Shown here one piece after another: positions 24,301 to 34,560 of a DNA stretch of 64,000 bases. The DNA is from Mytilus trossulus (Eukaryota > Mollusca > Bivalvia > Mytilida > Mytilidae). The stretch is from NCBI RefSeq assembly GCF_036588685.1, contig NC_086386.1, positions 74,646,682 to 74,710,681 on the forward strand, written 5' to 3'. The notes beneath the pieces were generated by a model. That model saw only the letters and a list, made by a program, of their open reading frames with translations. It searched no databases and was not told where the DNA came from. Position 1 is the first letter of the stretch. Every line of letters starts with the position of its first letter. A program made the position numbers and the translations under genes.

Positions 24301-25293
24301 ACAACAGACTACAAAACACATGATAGAAAAAGGCTGGTGCTCAACGACGCCATGATAAGCCATTTCATTCTCCACATTTGGCACATTTGGCATCCGTTGT
24401 GTTGCTGATGGTTATAGTAAAAAAAACAACTAGATTACATAAATACAAAAAAATAAATAAAAACGAATATTTACCTCATCCTCTAAAACTGGAATCTTGA
24501 ATCTCCGAAAATAATACCATGACGTATGCACTTTATCCAAGGCTAGCTGTCCATATTTATACTCAGCTTCGTATCCAAAAGAATGCAGTCTTTTTTCGGG
24601 AGTAAATAAAACACAACTTGGTGCCTTGTATGTGATTAATTTTGCGTTTCCGGATATCCATTCCTTATTAACATGAATACTGTGCCGGTCCTCGTCCAGA
24701 TCCTTTGTAATGGCAAACGCGTAACCAGAATACGTCGAACCAATATCTACAGACGCGATGATGTCGGGAGTGCCAACATTATCAGGGTCCGATGGCGGGG
24801 ATTGTTTTGATCTGGATCTACAAAAATATTAAAATGTATTCTCGAAATGGAGTTATATTAAGACATCAAAAGACAAGTTAAACCGCATCATATTTTAATG
24901 TGCTCTCACAAGTCAACAAGCTGTGATACTATTCAGTGTTTCCCCTTCACTCAAATGGTAATATCTTATTGTTTGAAACTTACAGGCACTTGTTTCTATC
25001 TTTAGGAAGGTCGACTATCCATATAAATAGGAACTTGTTTCTATACATAGGAAGGTCGACTATCCATATAAATAGAAGCTTCTATTTATAAAGATAGTCG
25101 AACTTCCTATGGATAGAAACAAATGCCTGTGTTTAGTCCCCCTCCCCACACACAAAGAGTTTGGGGAAAATGCAGGAATAACACTGTTCTCCCGTCTGTT
25201 TATGCCGTGTAAATCCTAATTTTGGTGGGTTTGCTCATTTTTGTCGAGCCTTCGACTTTAGTCGAAAAGGCGAGACTAAGCGATCCTACATTC

Positions 25294-25325
<32 letters not shown>

Positions 25326-27381
25326 ACAAATATTCACTCTGTGGTTAAAGTTTTTGAAATTTGAATAACTTTCTTAAACTATACTGGATTTCTACAAAAC
25401 TTAGACAGAAACTTGTTAATGATCATAAGATAGTATCCAGAAGTAAATTTTGTAAAAATAAAATTCCATTTTTTCCGTATTTTACTTATAAATGGACTTA
25501 GTTTTTTCTGCGGGGAAACATAACTTTCACTCTGTGGTTAAAGTTTTTAGAATTTTAATAACTTTCTTAAACTATCCTGGGTTTGTACCAAAGTTGGACA
25601 GAAGCTTGTTTATGATCATACTAAGATAGTATTCAGAAGTAAATTTTGTAAAAAAATAAATCCATTTTTTCCGTATTTTACTTTTAAATGGACTTCATTT
25701 TTCTGCGGGGAAACGTTACATTCACTCTGTGGTTAAAGTTTTTAAAATTTTAATAACTTTCTTAAACTATCCTGGGTTTGTACCAAACTTGGACAGAAGC
25801 TTATTTGTGATCATAAGATAGTATCCAGAAGTAAATTTTGTAAAAGAATAAATCCATTTTTTCCATATTTTACTTTTAAATGGACTTAGTTTTTCTGCAG
25901 GGAAACATTACATTCACTCTGTGGTTAATGTTTTTAAAATTTTAATAAACTATTCTGGGTTTGTACCAAGCTTGGACAGAAGCTTATTTATGATAATAAG
26001 ATAGTATCCAGAAGTAAATTTCGTAAAAAGATAATTCCATTTTTTTTGTTTTTTAGTTTTAAATGGACTTAGATTTTCTTCCAGTTAACATTACATACAG
26101 TCTATGTATACAGTTAAAGTTTTCAAATCATTTATTAGATTCATTAACTATCCTAGATTTTTACCAAACTTGGACATAAGCTTCTTACAATCACGAGATA
26201 GTATCAAGAGGATTATTTTTATTGATTTTTTTCCTCATTTTTGTTTAACCTGCAATTTACAGCAAAAGTAGGCGAGACACTGGGTTCCGCGGAACCCTTA
26301 CACATTTTTTAGTTTTCTTTGTTGTGTTTTATGTTCTGTTGTTTACTTAAGCTTAGTTTGCTGTCTGTTGGTCTGCACGTTCCTTTTTAGCCATGGCGTT
26401 GTTTGTTTGTTTTCGAAATTGTTGACACTTTAAACATTTGCAGCTACAAGGATGCATGTAGGAATATAATTCCGGTCCAACATGTTAAAGAAGAAAAGAT
26501 AGATGATGTGGGACAATTGCATCCGTTTGTGAATTGACTCATATATAGATATGAGAAGATGTGGTATGAGTGCCAATGAGACCATTCTCCATCCAAGTCA
26601 CAATTTATTAAAAGTAAACAATTACAGGTCTAAGTACGGCTTACAACGCGGAACCTTCTTCTTCTTTAGTTACAGAAAACCATCAACATTTTGAAGATTA
26701 CATTCTACTTGGCTAGTTCACTAGTGTAAAACTATTCAAACGGGAAAAACTTCGGTCTAATCTATATAAAAAAAACCAACACTTAAGAACCAAATTAACA
26801 AACGACAACTACTGAACACCAGATTCCTGACTTAGGAGAGGTGCAAACAGTTACAGCGGGTGTAAACGTTAAATAATCGCCCTTATAATAGTTCTAGTTA
26901 GTAAAATAATATTTGCCTGCTCCGTTTTCATTGAGTTGATGCACTCGAATGCGCTTTGGGAATGGACCACAACGACCCTTTCTATACACAAGTTGAAGAC
27001 CGTACATTGACCTATAATGATTTACTTTTATAAATTGTTATTTGGATGGAGAGTTGTCTCATTGGCTCTCATACCACATCTTTCTATATCTATTTGTTAT
27101 TTGTGTTTCAGTAAATATTCCTTAATATTCTATTTTCAGTTATGTAAAATGTGTTGACTTCTTGTTCTTATATCTGACTTTAGTCCAAATAATTATGACG
27201 TCTGGCAAGGCTATTTTATCGGCGTCCCAGAAAAAAAATAGCCTTGCCAGACGTCATAATTATTTGGATTAATCTGACTTTAATTAAATACTACCGTATC
27301 AAACCTAAAATATAGAAACCTTTTAAAAACTTACCTCATGGAATCCCGAAGAGATGTCCTTGAGAAGCGTTCTTGTCTCAT
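17244..27381 (-). CDS. HSPA12: HSPA12-like heat shock protein 70 family ATPase, five-exon gene
   Basis: Five minus-strand coding exons (27335-27381, 24475-24817, 22645-22881, 20974-21124, 17244-18307) join with phases 2, 0, 0, 1. The 1842-bp reading frame has no stop and encodes 613 residues, near the 600-680 usual for HSPA12. Hsp70 actin-fold ATPase motifs appear in order: phosphate 1 ASVDIGSTYSGYAF, WVLTHPATWTD, PEPVAASFYC, phosphate 2 LLDLGGGTVDSTV (restored across an exon junction), and adenosine motif TLVLAGGFANS followed by QGGVLYGYES. HSPA12 proteins are cytosolic, bind ATP and lack a classical Hsp70 substrate-binding domain. Bivalves are known to have expanded this family. Introns are filled with repeats. 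The start ATG at 27381 fits the phase-2 donor. Non-coding 5' exons may lie upstream. Confidence 0.9.
19017..19240 (+). repeat. Interspersed repeat D, contiguous copy
   Basis: Shares TTCAGTGGGCCGTGAAATTG, GGGAACATG and the right-hand block with GACGAACGGTCGGACGG and CCGAAAAACATAATG with the interrupted copy at 6143-6950. A CA microsatellite sits near its end. It lies in intron 4 of the HSPA12-like gene. Confidence 0.6.
20974..21124 (-). CDS. HSPA12: HSPA12-like gene, exon 4
   Basis: The acceptor TATTACAG precedes AGIADVILVPEPVAASFYCQ, and the exon ends LLLDLG plus one base. The donor is GGAG|GCAAGT, a non-canonical GC donor with an otherwise strong consensus. Joining to exon 5 restores the Hsp70 phosphate-2 motif DLGGGTVD, which fixes the splice site. 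Confidence 0.88.
21562..21765. repeat. 54-bp tandem repeat, about 4 copies
   Basis: The unit includes CTTGTCCTCCGAGTGGGACA and ACTACCAGACAGTGC. Copies start near 21562, 21616, 21670 and 21724. Because 54 is a multiple of 3 every frame stays open, which explains several overlapping short ORFs that I do not accept as genes. Confidence 0.85.
22257..22530 (-). repeat. Interspersed repeat A, reverse full-length copy
   Basis: Reads in reverse from TGTACAGTAGTTGTCGTTTG to CACCACATCTTCCTATATCT, matching 9160-9430 along its whole length. It lies in intron 3 of the HSPA12-like gene. Confidence 0.8.
22645..22881 (-). CDS. HSPA12: HSPA12-like gene, exon 3
   Basis: Acceptor TCTTTTCCAG, exon of 79 whole codons (phase 0 at both ends), donor AAGCAG|GTAAGT. 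It encodes TLSTATNIKDDSGKPLRAAA through HIRWVLTHPATWTDNGQHFL, which matches the segment of Hsp70 lobe I that precedes the PEPxAAS motif. Confidence 0.9.
24475..24817 (-). CDS. HSPA12: HSPA12-like gene, exon 2
   Basis: Acceptor TTTTTGTAG, entry in phase 2, donor GATGAG|GTAAAT in phase 0. It encodes the N-terminal nucleotide-binding strand IIASVDIGSTYSGYAFAITK, then APSCVLFTPEKRLHSFGYEA and WYYFRRFKIPV, the expected order for HSPA12 proteins. Confidence 0.9.
24983..25129. repeat. Compound inverted and direct repeat in HSPA12-like intron 1
   Basis: Ends CAGGCACTTGTTTCTATC and GATAGAAACAAATGCCTG are inverted repeats. The left arm is duplicated in tandem (two copies of GGAAGGTCGACTATCCATAT), while the right arm is single. 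This looks like a foldback whose left arm duplicated later. Confidence 0.75.
25240..26298 (+). mobile_element. Element with ~193-bp tandem core and palindromic 3' end (pearl/Helitron-like)
   Basis: The left end has TTCGACTTTAGTCGAA and a GTC/GGC microsatellite. Then come about five tandem ~193-bp units starting TTCACTCTGTGGTTAAAG near 25331, 25524, 25720, 25911 and 26093 (the last decayed). The right end has AGGCGAGACACT and the perfect palindrome GGGTTCCGCGGAACCC (26282-26297). A tandem core between unique ends is the layout described for bivalve pearl-type, Helitron-related elements. That assignment is by layout only. Confidence 0.65.
26546..26850 (+). repeat. Interspersed repeat A, intronic copy
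   Basis: Starts TAGATATGAGAAGATGTGG and carries GTGCCAATGAGACCATTCTC and TTCAAACGGGAAAAAC. About 60 unrelated bases (near 26652-26700, from CTTCTTCTTTAG) interrupt the alignment with other copies. Confidence 0.7.
26995..27100 (-). repeat. Interspersed repeat A, reverse truncated copy
   Basis: The reverse complement runs from the AGATATAGAAAGATGTGG start through the ACAACTCTCCATCCAAAT block to GAAGACCG equivalents, about a third of the full unit. Confidence 0.7.
27181..27271. mobile_element. 91-bp palindromic MITE with 9-bp target duplication, copy 2
   Basis: Shares TAGTCCAAATAATTATGACG ends with 2483-2586. The direct repeat ATCTGACTT flanks it at 27172-27180 and 27272-27280. Arms extend inward as GTCTGGCAAGGCTATTTT and its inverse, different from copy 1, so the two copies share only the termini. 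It lies in intron 1 of the HSPA12-like gene, 64 bases from exon 1. Confidence 0.85.
27335..27381 (-). CDS. HSPA12: HSPA12-like gene, exon 1 coding part
   Basis: ATG at 27381 begins MRQERFSRTSLRDSM plus two bases, with donor ATGAG|GTAAGT in phase 2 that matches the phase-2 entry of exon 2. An upstream in-register ATG at 27399 gives the wrong phase. The short basic leader has no domain; the start is plausible but not proven. Confidence 0.7.
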
Positions 27382-28044
27382 TTCGAATATATTTTGTCAT
27401 ACATTATCTGAAACAACAATTAAATGCACGTATTGATACTTTGATGCTGTATTGATTATGTAATTCCAGCTGATGCGTCTAAGTTAGCAGATAATGTGCA
27501 TGGTTAGGTGAGAATGCATATATCAATGTTAATTCCATAATCAATTTCAGTAATTGAGAACTGGGTCGTTCTTTTGTCTGTCTTCTAGGTCAGCTATTAA
27601 AAAGCTAATACAGTCGTTTCAGGTGGTACAAAACACTACAGGGCGATAACTCTGTAAAAATCAGCGGAACGTTTTAATCCGATCAATTATTAAGGATATA
27701 TTAAGCTTCTCAATGATCGAAATTAGTGCAAACTGCTTTTTTTGGTCAAAGGGTCAAAGTAAATATTTTTTCAAATTTATATGAAAATTAAACGAGTTTA
27801 TCGACAAAATGATAAAAGAAATATTGACCAAAATTGCAAACTAGGAAAAGACTAAACCTTGAGAAAATCCGAATGAAATGCTCGACTATATCGAACAACG
27901 GATAGAATGAACAATAGTAAATGAAAAAAGTTTTTATAAAGCTTAATCCAAGAAAATCGATTACGTAAGGATGCATACCTTATTGTGTGTACAAAATCAC
28001 AAGGAAAAAAAATTGAAATTTTGTTCCCAAAGAATACACAAAAT

Positions 28045-28386
28045 GATGTATCCACGGGGGGGGGGGGGGGGGGGGGGGGTCTCTTCCTATTTAAAGGTAT
28101 ATACATATGTGCCGCTGGAATGGGTCCCTTTTTTGATCCGTCAAATATATCAATGGGGTGCAATTTTACCGAGGAAATATATCAATAGGTAGTAATTGAC
28201 CGATTGTGATATATATTGAGCTGATAAATATATGAATGGGTTATGATTTCGCTGTGAAATATATGTATAGGTAGGGATTTCACAATTATTCAATATATGA
28301 ATGGGGGGTGTTTTTAAAATCCCAGCTGCACACCTGTACCCAAAATCCCATGTCGAGACCCCCCCCCCCCCCCCCGTGGATGTATC
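28045..28386. repeat. Repeat bounded by poly(G) and poly(C) inverted ends
   Basis: GATGTATCCACGGG leading into a run of 24 G (28056-28079) is mirrored by 17 C followed by CGTGGATGTATC (to 28386). The interior has irregular ~40-bp repeats with AATATATCAATGGGG and AATATATGAATGGG. The homopolymers are assembly-error prone. Confidence 0.7.
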
Positions 28387-31300
28387 TGCATACATCCAGG
28401 GACTTTCTATATAGACCCTGATTCATCTATACTTCAGTTGTTGTCGTTTGATTTCCTATTTGTGTTTCGTTCAGTATTTTGTACATAAATCAGGCCGTTA
28501 GTTTTCTCGTTTGAATTGTTTACATTTGTCATTTCAACGCCTTTTATAGTTGATTATGCGATATGGGTTTTATTCATTGTTGAAGCTCGTAGGATGACAT
28601 ATAGTTATTTATTTCTGTGTCATTTGATCCCTTGTGAAGAGTTGTCTTAGAGTATGTAAGAATATTGAAAACATATAATTACCATGTTATCGTCCTGAAT
28701 ATGTATGTTATATTTGCCACTGGACCTTAAGAAGTCATATTACCAAAAAATCATGTTAATAATTTAATAGCTTTCAATTAAAAAAGTCAACTTAATCAGA
28801 ATAATTTATTAAAGTGTCACATTTCTTATTCGCCCTTACATGTCCCCTTGGAATAAAACTAATTCGACTAAACAATAAAACAATAAATTTTCAATTAGAT
28901 ATACTACATTAGTTTTTGACAATATGAAAACACTACACGTAGCTGCCAGACTATTGAATTAACGTTTTCATTGGAGTTTGAAAAGAAATATTGTTAAATT
29001 CCCCAATTGATAATTGAAAATGGAATCCGTTAAAACAGTCACGAAGTGAATAAATAAGTGCTATTGACAGGTGTGGTTGATTATGTTTATATTGCATTAA
29101 GAGCGCCCTTGGAAACCGGAATAAATAGCTTTTCATATAATACAATGTAATTACTGAAACTTTTATACAATGCATTGTGTCACTGTATCCAATCATATCT
29201 AACTTCCAGATTGGTATTTTTTTTCATTTATAAAAGAAGGTGTATTGAAAGGTCAAAATTAAGTGATATGAATATAAGTAGATCATATGTTTGTTTTACC
29301 GAACTCGTAACCGAATGAAAATCAGCCAAAACTGACTAAACCAAACGCTGGCTGGTCGACTATATCAACCAATAGAATTACTGGAAAACAACCGTCATAT
29401 TCCATGCTTGGTACATGCACTTTCTGAAGTAAATGGCGAGTGAAACCCGGTTTTAGAGCTAGCCAAACCCCTCATTTGTATGTCAAATGTATATAGCTCT
29501 GCTAATTAGACTACAGAACTCCGAATCCATGGTAAATTAAAAAAAAAAGGGAAGTCCTAAAACTTGACGAAATCGAGACCACCTATCCTAATGTATTCGC
29601 CGTACTGGAAGTTGGCATTCTTAGTGTGTGTGAACCCAAAAGACGCAAATAGAAAATATCTGAAGGGAACAATGTTTTCCACAATGTTCATGTATTTTTC
29701 AACTCATGTCATCCTCTTAATCGCCCTTAGTTAAAACAAAAAAATGTTAATGGGTTAGGCAGAACTTGAAAAAATCCAAGAAGATCTTCCATTAACAGTT
29801 GTGTTTGGTGTTGGTGCGAGGACTTTGGAAGTCTGTAATAAAGTTTTTCAAAACTTGATTGATTCACAACTTTTATAGACTTTCAATTATTTAAAGCTTG
29901 ATTATTATATAGATATCCCTCTATTGAAGAATGAGAGGGTTAAAGAATACTAAATTAATAGTTCTAACACGAGCTGAATGTCATGGCAAAAAATCTGACA
30001 AACGAAATAAAAAAACCAACATTTTACAAAACACGAAATAGAAAAAGAAGGACAGATCAAAGGACCCGGAAGAATGAGCAGATCCTACCCATATATGGAA
30101 ACTGCTGTTGATCTCAACATGTCTAATAAGTTATTGCTTTCAATGAGGTGTTGTCTCATACAGATTTGATCGACAGTGGCCACTGCTCGCGACACCAAAT
30201 CATTAGTCTGTTATCTTTGTCTAAAATATTTCATCAGCTTACTTAAAAATATTTGAATTAAGAGTTCAAACAAATTGGAAGAAAATACATGATTTCCGAT
30301 CCTGTCTTTTTTCGAAAAGGGAGACTAACTGATAGCTTATTATTTAACATCCAGTGGCAAATAAAGAAATAAAAAGATGTGGCGCGATTGCCAATTAAAC
30401 CACTATCAACCAGAGACCACATGATGTAGATGCAAGTAAAAGCCACAATACAGCCTTCAAAAACGACCCAAACCTTTACCGCATAGAAAACTCTAAAGTC
30501 CTCCGGGTGCACGATTTTCTTGCTGGGTTGAAGACCCATTAGTGTCATTGGACTGTTTTCTGCTCTTTGTCCATGTTGTTGTCTCTTTGACACACATCCC
30601 ATTTCCATTCTCAATTTCAAAATGACAAGATGTAAAATCAATTCAAATGAAAGTCTCAATCATGTGTTCGGGACTGGAACAAATTAATGCAATTGAATTT
30701 CATATTAAAAATAAAAGTGAAAGCACCACTTGAAAAGTATCAAGCGACTCTGTATACATGATAATCGAAAAAGACAACTCTGTATAACATAAAAGTTCAA
30801 GCATCAAAACTGTAAAGGCATTCGTCTCAACTCGGCCGATCTAAGGATATAGAACGAGGGTAGCGGATTTTACCGAGGATTGCCGAATGACTGTAAAAGA
30901 TATAGTTCCTTTTAATTAGAGTGTATTTTTCCTTAATTTTTTTTGTTTCCTTTCCTCACTCATTCCTTAAATCTTTTTGGGTGGAAATGTAAGAAGAGAG
31001 GTCAAATAAATTTTTGGATGTTGTATTTTAACTGATTTTGATATGGAATGAGTGATTAGGTCAAGTGCAAAAAGGTGATATTTACAGTTTTCGGAACATC
31101 TCTTGACTTGTCAATAGGGGTATGGATGTGTATTGGCTAAATTTGTAAAAGTGATTGCTTCAATCTTTCTGAATTTTAGATATATATTTGGACTAGGACA
31201 ATACATTAAACACACAAAAAATTTGACAAAAGTGCATGGTGCAATTTTTTTTAATGATGCAAAAGGTTATAAAGAACTGATAGAGGAATTAATTGTGGTC

Positions 31301-32105
31301 TGTGGCCATCCTAAACAAACTTATTTTACCACAATCTGACTTTCACCAATTACCAGTAATTTGTGGATTTCTATATATGTAAAGTAATAAAAATCATGAT
31401 AATATGCACATGGTGATATATCCACAATGATAATATTCCCCAAAACCACACGAATTGTAAACATTATAGATTTATAAGTCATCCAGACAAACTATGAGCC
31501 AAATTTGGAACTGTAAGAAGGATAAATGTACAAAGATAAAATAATGCATACATTTAATGTCGCGAAGACATAAACTTGAAATAACCCAAAACAAAACCTT
31601 CATTTTGTTTGCACATATATTTAGTTGAAACTCACTTGATATCCCTACTATAAATAATAAATTACAAATAAAGTCAATGGTTTATAATCTAAAACTTTTT
31701 AAATTATGCATACTGTTTGTTCATGTATCAAGGCCCTGCTATTTTGCTATAATTGGCATGGTACCGACCTGATGAGCTAATCCATTTGCAAGTGGTTTTT
31801 TACAGTTTGTTATTGTGTTAAAACATTGTCCAAAGACTGGGAATTTGTTGAATGCTCACAAACATGCAAATTTATTTTTCCAAATAGTTTTATTCGCGTT
31901 AAGACCTTCTTTTAGGCTACGCGATATTTTCTTTTCGCGATTTTCTTACTTTTTTTATGATTCCTAAAAAAAATCTATTTATTGAATATTTATTTTTCAA
32001 TATATGTTTTGAAAATCCTATTTTTTAATATTCGCGACAATTTTAATCGCGTTATTTTTCTACTCGCGAAAGTTTCGATAAATAGATAGCTCGCGTATAC
32101 AAGTT

Positions 32106-32562
32106 GATGTAAAATTGAGAACGGAAATGGGGAACGTGCCAAAGAAACAACAACCCGATCATAGAGCAGACAACAGCAGAAGGTTACCAACAGGTCTTCA
32201 ATGCAGCGAGAAATTCCCGCACCCGGAGGCGTCCTTCAGCTGGCCCCTAAACAAATATATATACTTGTTCAGTAATAATGAACGCCATACTTAACTGGAA
32301 ATTGTACACAAGAAACTAAAAGTTAAAATAATACAAGACTAACAAAGGCCAGAGGCTCCTGACTTGGGACAAGCGGAAAAAATGCGGCGGGGTTAATCAT
32401 GTTTGTGAGATCTCAACCCTCCCCTATACCTCTACCCAATGCAGACAAGTAAACGCACAACAATACGCACATTAAAATTCAGTTCAAGAGAAGTCCGAGT
32501 CTGATGTCAGAAGATGTAACCAAAGAAAATAAACAAAATGACAATAATACATAAATAACATG
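32106..32562 (+). repeat. Interspersed repeat B, full-length copy 2
   Basis: Almost identical to 6262-6716 over ~455 bases, including GCGAGAAATTCCCGCACC and GAGAAGTCCGAGTCTGATGT. The high similarity indicates recent spread. Same orientation as copy 1. Confidence 0.85.
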
Positions 32563-32801
32563 ATGTACATATTTAACTTTCCTCTACCAAACTGTAGGCT
32601 ATTCAACAACATTCAGCGGCAAAATAAATGCATATTCTGCAAGAAGGCATAAGAAAAGATGGCGGATTGAGCATGACGGTATGAGTGAAGGTCTACTCAT
32701 ATTGATCAATATGGATGTGTTGTGGTTATATTCCAACTAATTATTTTGTGATTTGAACCAGATATGAACATTTGTGACATTTGTGACATTACGAGATCTA
32801 A

Positions 32802-33149
32802 ATGGGGAAAAGGAGGAACAGTAATAACAACAAGACAGGTTTGACCCCACCAAACAAAACACAAATCAATATGGCGTCACCCTGTCATCAACAACAACAA
32901 AGTTTCTCTAATGTACTGAGTCAAGCTCACGACACGTTATATACTAGTACACCAATGAACTCTCACACAATATCGGGAACATTTCAACAAAATTATCACA
33001 ATCCTACGAATCATATGAACCAGACCTTTGAATGCCCGAACCCACAGATACAACAGTCATCTCGTTTTTCTCCTAATGCTGGTCCAACTTCTTACCCCGG
33101 CTATCAACCTCCACCATTACCTTCATTCTTCGCTAAATTCCTACTATAA
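32802..33149 (+). CDS. Q/N/P-rich protein fragment, possible LINE ORF1 remnant
   Basis: This 115-codon frame starts MGKRRNSNNNKTGLTPPNK and continues with Gln-, Asn-, Ser- and Pro-rich sequence (SFSNVLSQAHDTLYTSTPMN, GYQPPPLPSF). The N-terminus resembles the basic, low-complexity start of ORF1-type proteins in mollusc LINE elements, from memory only. No RNA-binding domain, coiled coil or reverse transcriptase follows; the frame stops abruptly after FFAKFLL. It could also be the first exon of an unknown gene, but no strong donor was identified. ATG context is AAATGG. Function is unknown. Confidence 0.35.
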   Translation: MGKRRNSNNNKTGLTPPNKTQINMASPCHQQQQSFSNVLSQAHDTLYTSTPMNSHTISGTFQQNYHNPTNHMNQTFECPNPQIQQSSRFSPNAGPTSYPGYQPPPLPSFFAKFLL

Positions 33150-33960
33150 ACTTCCTCGTATCGCAATTGTTTCACATTTTGTAACACGTGTAACTTCTAT
33201 ATGTGTAGCTTGTTGTATGGTTTGGGATTTGCTTAGTGTCAAAAGCTGTGACGTGAACAGTTTAGTTCTTCACTAGTTTGTGTTGCCAATTGATAGTTTC
33301 TCATTTACTATCCCACAAAATATCATTCACATATCATGTTTCTATATCTTTATATTTTATCGCAATATAAATCATTCTTAATTCCAGATATTAAAGTAAT
33401 CAATTATAATTGTTTAAAATAGGTTTATAAATGTATAAAATGCAAGTAAATTAAGCCGCAAAACAACAAATTCGTGACAGCTAAAATATCAATATAAGTG
33501 GTTAGCAAGAAAATCGTATAACGTATATTTCAGTAAAGAAAACCTCCAACCTTAGTATGCAAAATCTCAATTATTGGGTCAAATTAAAACAAAAAGAAAT
33601 TGACAAATTATTTCAATATGTAATATCTGACCTTAATTCCGTTGATAATTACTCCTTATATGTATAAACCCTTGTTCCGTACTGGAATAGGATTAGGACC
33701 TTGTGACTAAACTGTCTCCAATATCCGGATAAAAGCTACTATAAGCCTATCAGCAATTAACTAGCACCATGTGTGGTGTACCATTTCACAAATTACCTTA
33801 ATTATTTCCAGTAAATTCTAAAAATTAAATCATTAAATGTTCAATACTAATATTCCATCTGTAATTATTATGAAAAGTCCCAGCAACAGAAATCGATAAT
33901 GTAATATACATGTGGCTGTCCACGTGGTATTGACACGGGGTTACCTGGAAACAAACAATA

Positions 33961-34187
33961 GGAGATGATGCTATAAACATTAACAAATCTATTTCATCTC
34001 TTAAATCAATGTCATCAACATATCGTCGCATAAATCTACAGTGTAGGCGCCGTACAACGCTTTTCGAACCGCATATCGGCCACCTAAAATCTTTAAATAG
34101 AGGATGATGCTATAAACATTCAGAAATCTATTTCATTTCTTAAATCAAAGTCATCAACATATCGTCGCATAAATCTACAGTGTAGGT
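33961..34187 (+). repeat. Direct duplication of ~88 bp, 140 bp apart
   Basis: GATGATGCTATAAACATT and TCATCAACATATCGTCGCAT occur in both 33961-34048 and 34101-34187 with a few mismatches. About 50 bases separate the copies. Confidence 0.8.
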
Positions 34188-34259
34188 ACCGTGAAACATT
34201 ACACAAATGGCAAATTGCTCATTGGCCTCATACAAACTTCGCATTTCCATGCAGATTCT

Positions 34260-34560
34260 ATAGCAGATTGAGAAATATATAACCCTAGAAATGTTCTAAG
34301 TAGAACTGTCAGAATAAGTCCTCCAGGGCTAGAACTAGCTAAATTAATTCTAGCCGTAGAACTGACCAAATCAGTTCTAATCGTAAAACTAGTTTTGTCG
34401 TAGAACTGTTCTAGTTGATCGTAGAACTGTCTAAAAAATATCAAGGGTAAAACTTTCAGAGTCAGTTCCAGGTAGAACTGTCTAAATGTTTCAGAACGAA
34501 AGTTCTACATACTGTCCCATAACAGTTCTCCTGACAAGTTCTGAAAGGTTTGATGAGAGG
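34260..34560. repeat. Patch of irregular TAGAACTG/CAGTTCTA repeats
   Basis: More than ten occurrences of AGAACT or AGTTCT on both strands (for example TAGAACTGTC, CGTAGAACTG, CAGTTCTAATCG) lie within 300 bases at irregular spacing. It is likely a degenerate simple repeat or decayed palindromic satellite. Confidence 0.6.

Noticed and set aside
30258-30659. 133-codon minus-strand frame
   Set aside because: It overlaps a repeat-B-like block (30365-30615) and shows no conserved motif; the open frame is most likely chance.
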